A DNA stretch of 42,356 nucleotides from an uncultured Clostridia bacterium (GTDB taxonomy: Bacteria > Bacillota > Clostridia > Oscillospirales > Acutalibacteraceae). Below, one piece after another: positions 40,446 through 42,356 of the stretch (position 1 is its first letter; every line of letters starts with the position of its first letter). A program made the translations under genes and the position numbers. Location of the stretch: assembly GCA_946187325.1 (NCBI GenBank), contig CAMHQC010000017.1:1-42356 (forward strand). Reading direction: 5' to 3'. The notes below the pieces were generated by a model, which saw only the letters and a list, made by a program, of their open reading frames with translations, was not told the origin of the DNA and searched no databases.

Positions 40446-41123
40446 ATGAAAATAAAGACGACTAATTTTACGCACTACAATATGGCGGTTGTCGGCGGAA
40501 TATTCGGCGGGTTCGCGGTATGTAACCTCGGCGAGATATTCGGCAACGCCCAGACATTAAATTTAATAGGAATAGTCTATAACCTTGTATACTGCGACTT
40601 TGAGACCCTGATACTGAGAATAATTGCCGCGCTGCTTTATATGGCGGGATTCGCGGCGGCGGTAGTTATTCCGAAAAAGCTCAGGATTCATTCGGACGAA
40701 ATCAGTATTGTTGTAGATTTTACCGCATTTATAATACTCGCGTTTTTACCCGAAAAATCTAACTTTTTAATAAGTCTCTACCCTATCTTTTTCGCGACGG
40801 CGTTTCAGTGGACAGCGTTCGAGTACATCGACGGCTACTCGAGCTCGACGATATTCTCTAGTAACAATTACCGTCAGTTCGCTACCGCTCTTATAGAATA
40901 CATAATCGACAGGGACAAAAGCAGAATCACTAAGATAAGGGTTTTCGGGCTTACGCTCTTATACTTCCACATAGGCGTAGCTTTAGCCTGCGGCGCTTCG
41001 GTATTTTTCGGAAGATACAGCGCGTTTATAGGAATAATCGCGTTGATTCCGTCGGCTTATCTTCTGATTAAAAAGCGTATAATTCGATTAAAGAATATTA
41101 AGAGCTTAAACAAACCGTCCTAA
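40446..41123 (+). CDS. DUF1275 (YoaK-like) membrane protein, possibly leaderless
   Basis: This 225-residue protein has six hydrophobic segments. The opening MAVVGGIFGGFAVCNLGEIFGNAQTLNLIG matches the DUF1275 signature (GG-x-FxNAQTxN) at the N-terminal helix pair. The family is of unknown transport or signalling function. There is no Shine-Dalgarno before the ATG, and the promoter's predicted start coincides with it. No better in-frame start is visible; a second Met at residue 13 also lacks a ribosome binding site. The last bases converge with a small minus-strand gene. Confidence 0.75.
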   Translation: MKIKTTNFTHYNMAVVGGIFGGFAVCNLGEIFGNAQTLNLIGIVYNLVYCDFETLILRIIAALLYMAGFAAAVVIPKKLRIHSDEISIVVDFTAFIILAFLPEKSNFLISLYPIFFATAFQWTAFEYIDGYSSSTIFSSNNYRQFATALIEYIIDRDKSRITKIRVFGLTLLYFHIGVALACGASVFFGRYSAFIGIIALIPSAYLLIKKRIIRLKNIKSLNKPS

Positions 41124-41288
41124 ATATGACACATAGTTTTTAAGCTCGTTAGGACTCATTTTAGAAGCCTTCTGGATAACTTTTTTTCGTTTTTTCTCGG
41201 GCAAACTGTGGATATATTTCATAGCGCAAAAGTTTTTGCCGAGCTCGGACTTTACGTCCTCGGGCATATCGTAAAGATAATTAAGCAT
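41106..41288 (-). CDS. Small hypothetical protein
   Basis: This 60-residue basic protein begins MLNYLYDMPEDVKSELGKNF, continues with HSLPEKKRKKVIQKASKMSP and ends NYVSYLGRF. It reads as a compact two- or three-helix domain without motifs I know. GAGGTG lies upstream of ATG 41288. Its 3' end overlaps that of the DUF1275 gene by 18 bases on the opposite strand. Confidence 0.6.
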   Translation of the reverse strand: MLNYLYDMPEDVKSELGKNFCAMKYIHSLPEKKRKKVIQKASKMSPNELKNYVSYLGRFV

Positions 41289-41340
41289 AAAAAACACCTC
41301 AAACCTATTATTGGACTTTTGTTATTTTATATGCATTATA

Positions 41341-41369
41341 TTGACAAATATTTTTCGTTATGATAAGAT
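41341..41369 (+). promoter_or_regulatory. Promoter of the secreted DnaJ-zinc/Big_2 gene
   Basis: TTGACA (41341-41346) and TAAGAT (41364-41369) are spaced by 17 bases, followed by an AT-rich leader of about 105 bases. Confidence 0.75.
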
Positions 41370-41479
41370 TCCAACATATAAATGCTCATTATTTATACCC
41401 TAAATTTTAGAGTTCAATATAATAAACAACCCATATTTTTTTACAATTCTTTCCTAAAAAAGCTTAAAAAGGAGTAAAT

Positions 41480-42310
41480 ATGATAAAGAAAATATTAACT
41501 ACTTCGCTTATATTATTGATACTTATTTCTGTTTTTTCAACAACATCTTCGTTGGCTGCCTCAAGAGTCGTTGTATGCAGTAAATGCGGAGGTGACGGGC
41601 TTTTAAACTGCTCACTTTGCTCCGGCGGTGGTTGGCACTATCACTTTAATCCAATAACAAAAAAAATGGAAAACCAGCGTTGCCCGCGTTGCTACGGTTC
41701 AGGACGTCAGCAGTGTGATAATTGTAACGGACGCGGAAAGTGGACTGTGGATGACGACGATTCCCGCAGGTCAAACAATGGTTCAAACACCCCAAAAAAT
41801 ATTTATCCAAGTTCAGTTTCTCTAAGTAAAAAAAAGCTGACTTTAGCGAAGGGGGATACCGCGAAACTTACCGCGAAGATTTCGCCGGCTTCCTGTAACA
41901 AAAGAAAGTTAACTTGGAAAAGCAGTAACAAAAAAGTAGCTTCTGTGACTCAATCGGGAACTATTAAAGCCAAAAAGAAAGGTAAAGCTACTATTACCGT
42001 AAAAACTGTTAACGGTAAAAAAGCTAAGTGTAATATAAAAGTAAAAATATATAAACCGAAATCGGTTGAACTAAATTACTCTTCATATATGTTGGCTGTC
42101 GGAGAAAAAGTAAAACTGACTAAAAAGGTAAAACCTCTAAAAGCTTCCCAAAAGGTAACTTGGAAGTCTTCAAACAAAAAGAAGGCGTCGGTAAGTAAAA
42201 CAGGTCTCGTTAAGGCAAAAAAGCCCGGAAGTTGTTATATAACGGCAAAAACAAAAAATAACAAAAAAGCAAGCTGTTCAATTGTCGTAAAAAAAGCACC
42301 GTCAAAATGA
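41480..42310 (+). CDS. Secreted DnaJ-type zinc domain plus two Big_2 domains
   Basis: This 276-residue exported protein has a signal peptide (about 1-27), then a DnaJ-like cysteine-rich domain with four CxxCxGxG-like motifs (CSKCGGDG, CSLCSGGG, CPRCYGSG, CDNCNGRG; about 33-85). A Ser/Asn linker and two Ig-like Big_2 domains (about 110-190 and 192-272) follow. No J-domain is present, so it is not a chaperone cofactor in the usual sense; binding of surface or wall ligands is more likely. The stop TGA falls on the first bases of a putative insertion-sequence end, so the native C-terminus may have been longer. Confidence 0.8.
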   Translation: MIKKILTTSLILLILISVFSTTSSLAASRVVVCSKCGGDGLLNCSLCSGGGWHYHFNPITKKMENQRCPRCYGSGRQQCDNCNGRGKWTVDDDDSRRSNNGSNTPKNIYPSSVSLSKKKLTLAKGDTAKLTAKISPASCNKRKLTWKSSNKKVASVTQSGTIKAKKKGKATITVKTVNGKKAKCNIKVKIYKPKSVELNYSSYMLAVGEKVKLTKKVKPLKASQKVTWKSSNKKKASVSKTGLVKAKKPGSCYITAKTKNNKKASCSIVVKKAPSK

Positions 42311-42356
42311 CCTGACCCCCGAAAGTTAGACCAAAAACTAACTTTCGGGGGATTTT
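42308..42356. mobile_element. Possible end of an IS3-type insertion sequence at the right edge
   Basis: The last 49 bases start TGACCTGACCCCCGAAAG and contain a 14-bp stem (CCCCCGAAAGTTAG / CTAACTTTCGGGGG). This layout resembles the terminal inverted repeat and adjacent hairpin of IS3/IS150-type elements as I remember them. No transposase is visible because the window ends. The alternative is a plain intrinsic terminator of the preceding gene. Confidence 0.4.

Overview
The window looks like a chromosomal segment of a spore-forming, probably gut or rumen, Firmicute of the Ruminococcus/Oscillospirales type. This rests on family resemblance: CotF-like coat proteins, an OhrR-type MarR, an RsgI-type anti-sigma factor, Big_2-containing secreted proteins, DUF896, DUF1540, a lysine riboswitch and a glmS ribozyme, with strong AGGAGG-type ribosome binding sites and TTGACA-17-TATAAT promoters. 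No rRNA, complete tRNA or CRISPR array is visible.

1-6760 is an AT-rich accessory island. It carries a restriction-modification locus with two different methyltransferases (one class alpha, one class beta) and two distinct but related PD-(D/E)XK nucleases, then a small membrane protein and a large serine recombinase. The recombinase frame runs out into palindrome-rich DNA containing two 162-bp direct repeats, likely close to an island boundary.

6939-10265 is the most striking locus. A strong promoter leads into a complete glmS ribozyme, but the gene behind it is not glmS. It is a NagB-type glucosamine-6-phosphate deaminase/isomerase, coupled by TAATG junctions to a GlmU-like acetyltransferase and to glmM. 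I infer that NagB is used here in the aminating direction as the GlmS substitute, under feedback self-cleavage by GlcN6P.

10404-17118 holds an ECF sigma / RsgI-like anti-sigma / PepSY operon, two CotF-like genes, a peroxide operon (gpx, a CDF metal exporter and an OhrR with its sensing Cys15) with a 22-bp palindrome at the promoter, and a leftward lipoprotein-lipoprotein-SDR group. 17271-25355 carries a sodium:solute symporter, an acyl-CoA synthetase, murC, an RlmD/RumA-like rRNA methyltransferase and a secreted beta-helix protein.

25409-27429 is a lysine riboswitch with an intrinsic terminator, controlling an NhaC-family transporter that contains a DnaJ-like CxxCxGxG pair. Next come DUF896, a secreted Big_2/C39-type peptidase with a structured leader, small hypotheticals, a membrane protein with an acidic 20-residue tandem repeat, and a large GLUG-like surface-protein gene broken by one in-frame TAA.

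35583-42356 holds an F420-ligase-like protein, recD2-comF, an mreB-like gene, a DUF1275 membrane protein that may be leaderless, and a secreted DnaJ-type zinc/Big_2 protein. The last gene's stop codon lies at what may be the end of an IS3-type element entering the right edge.
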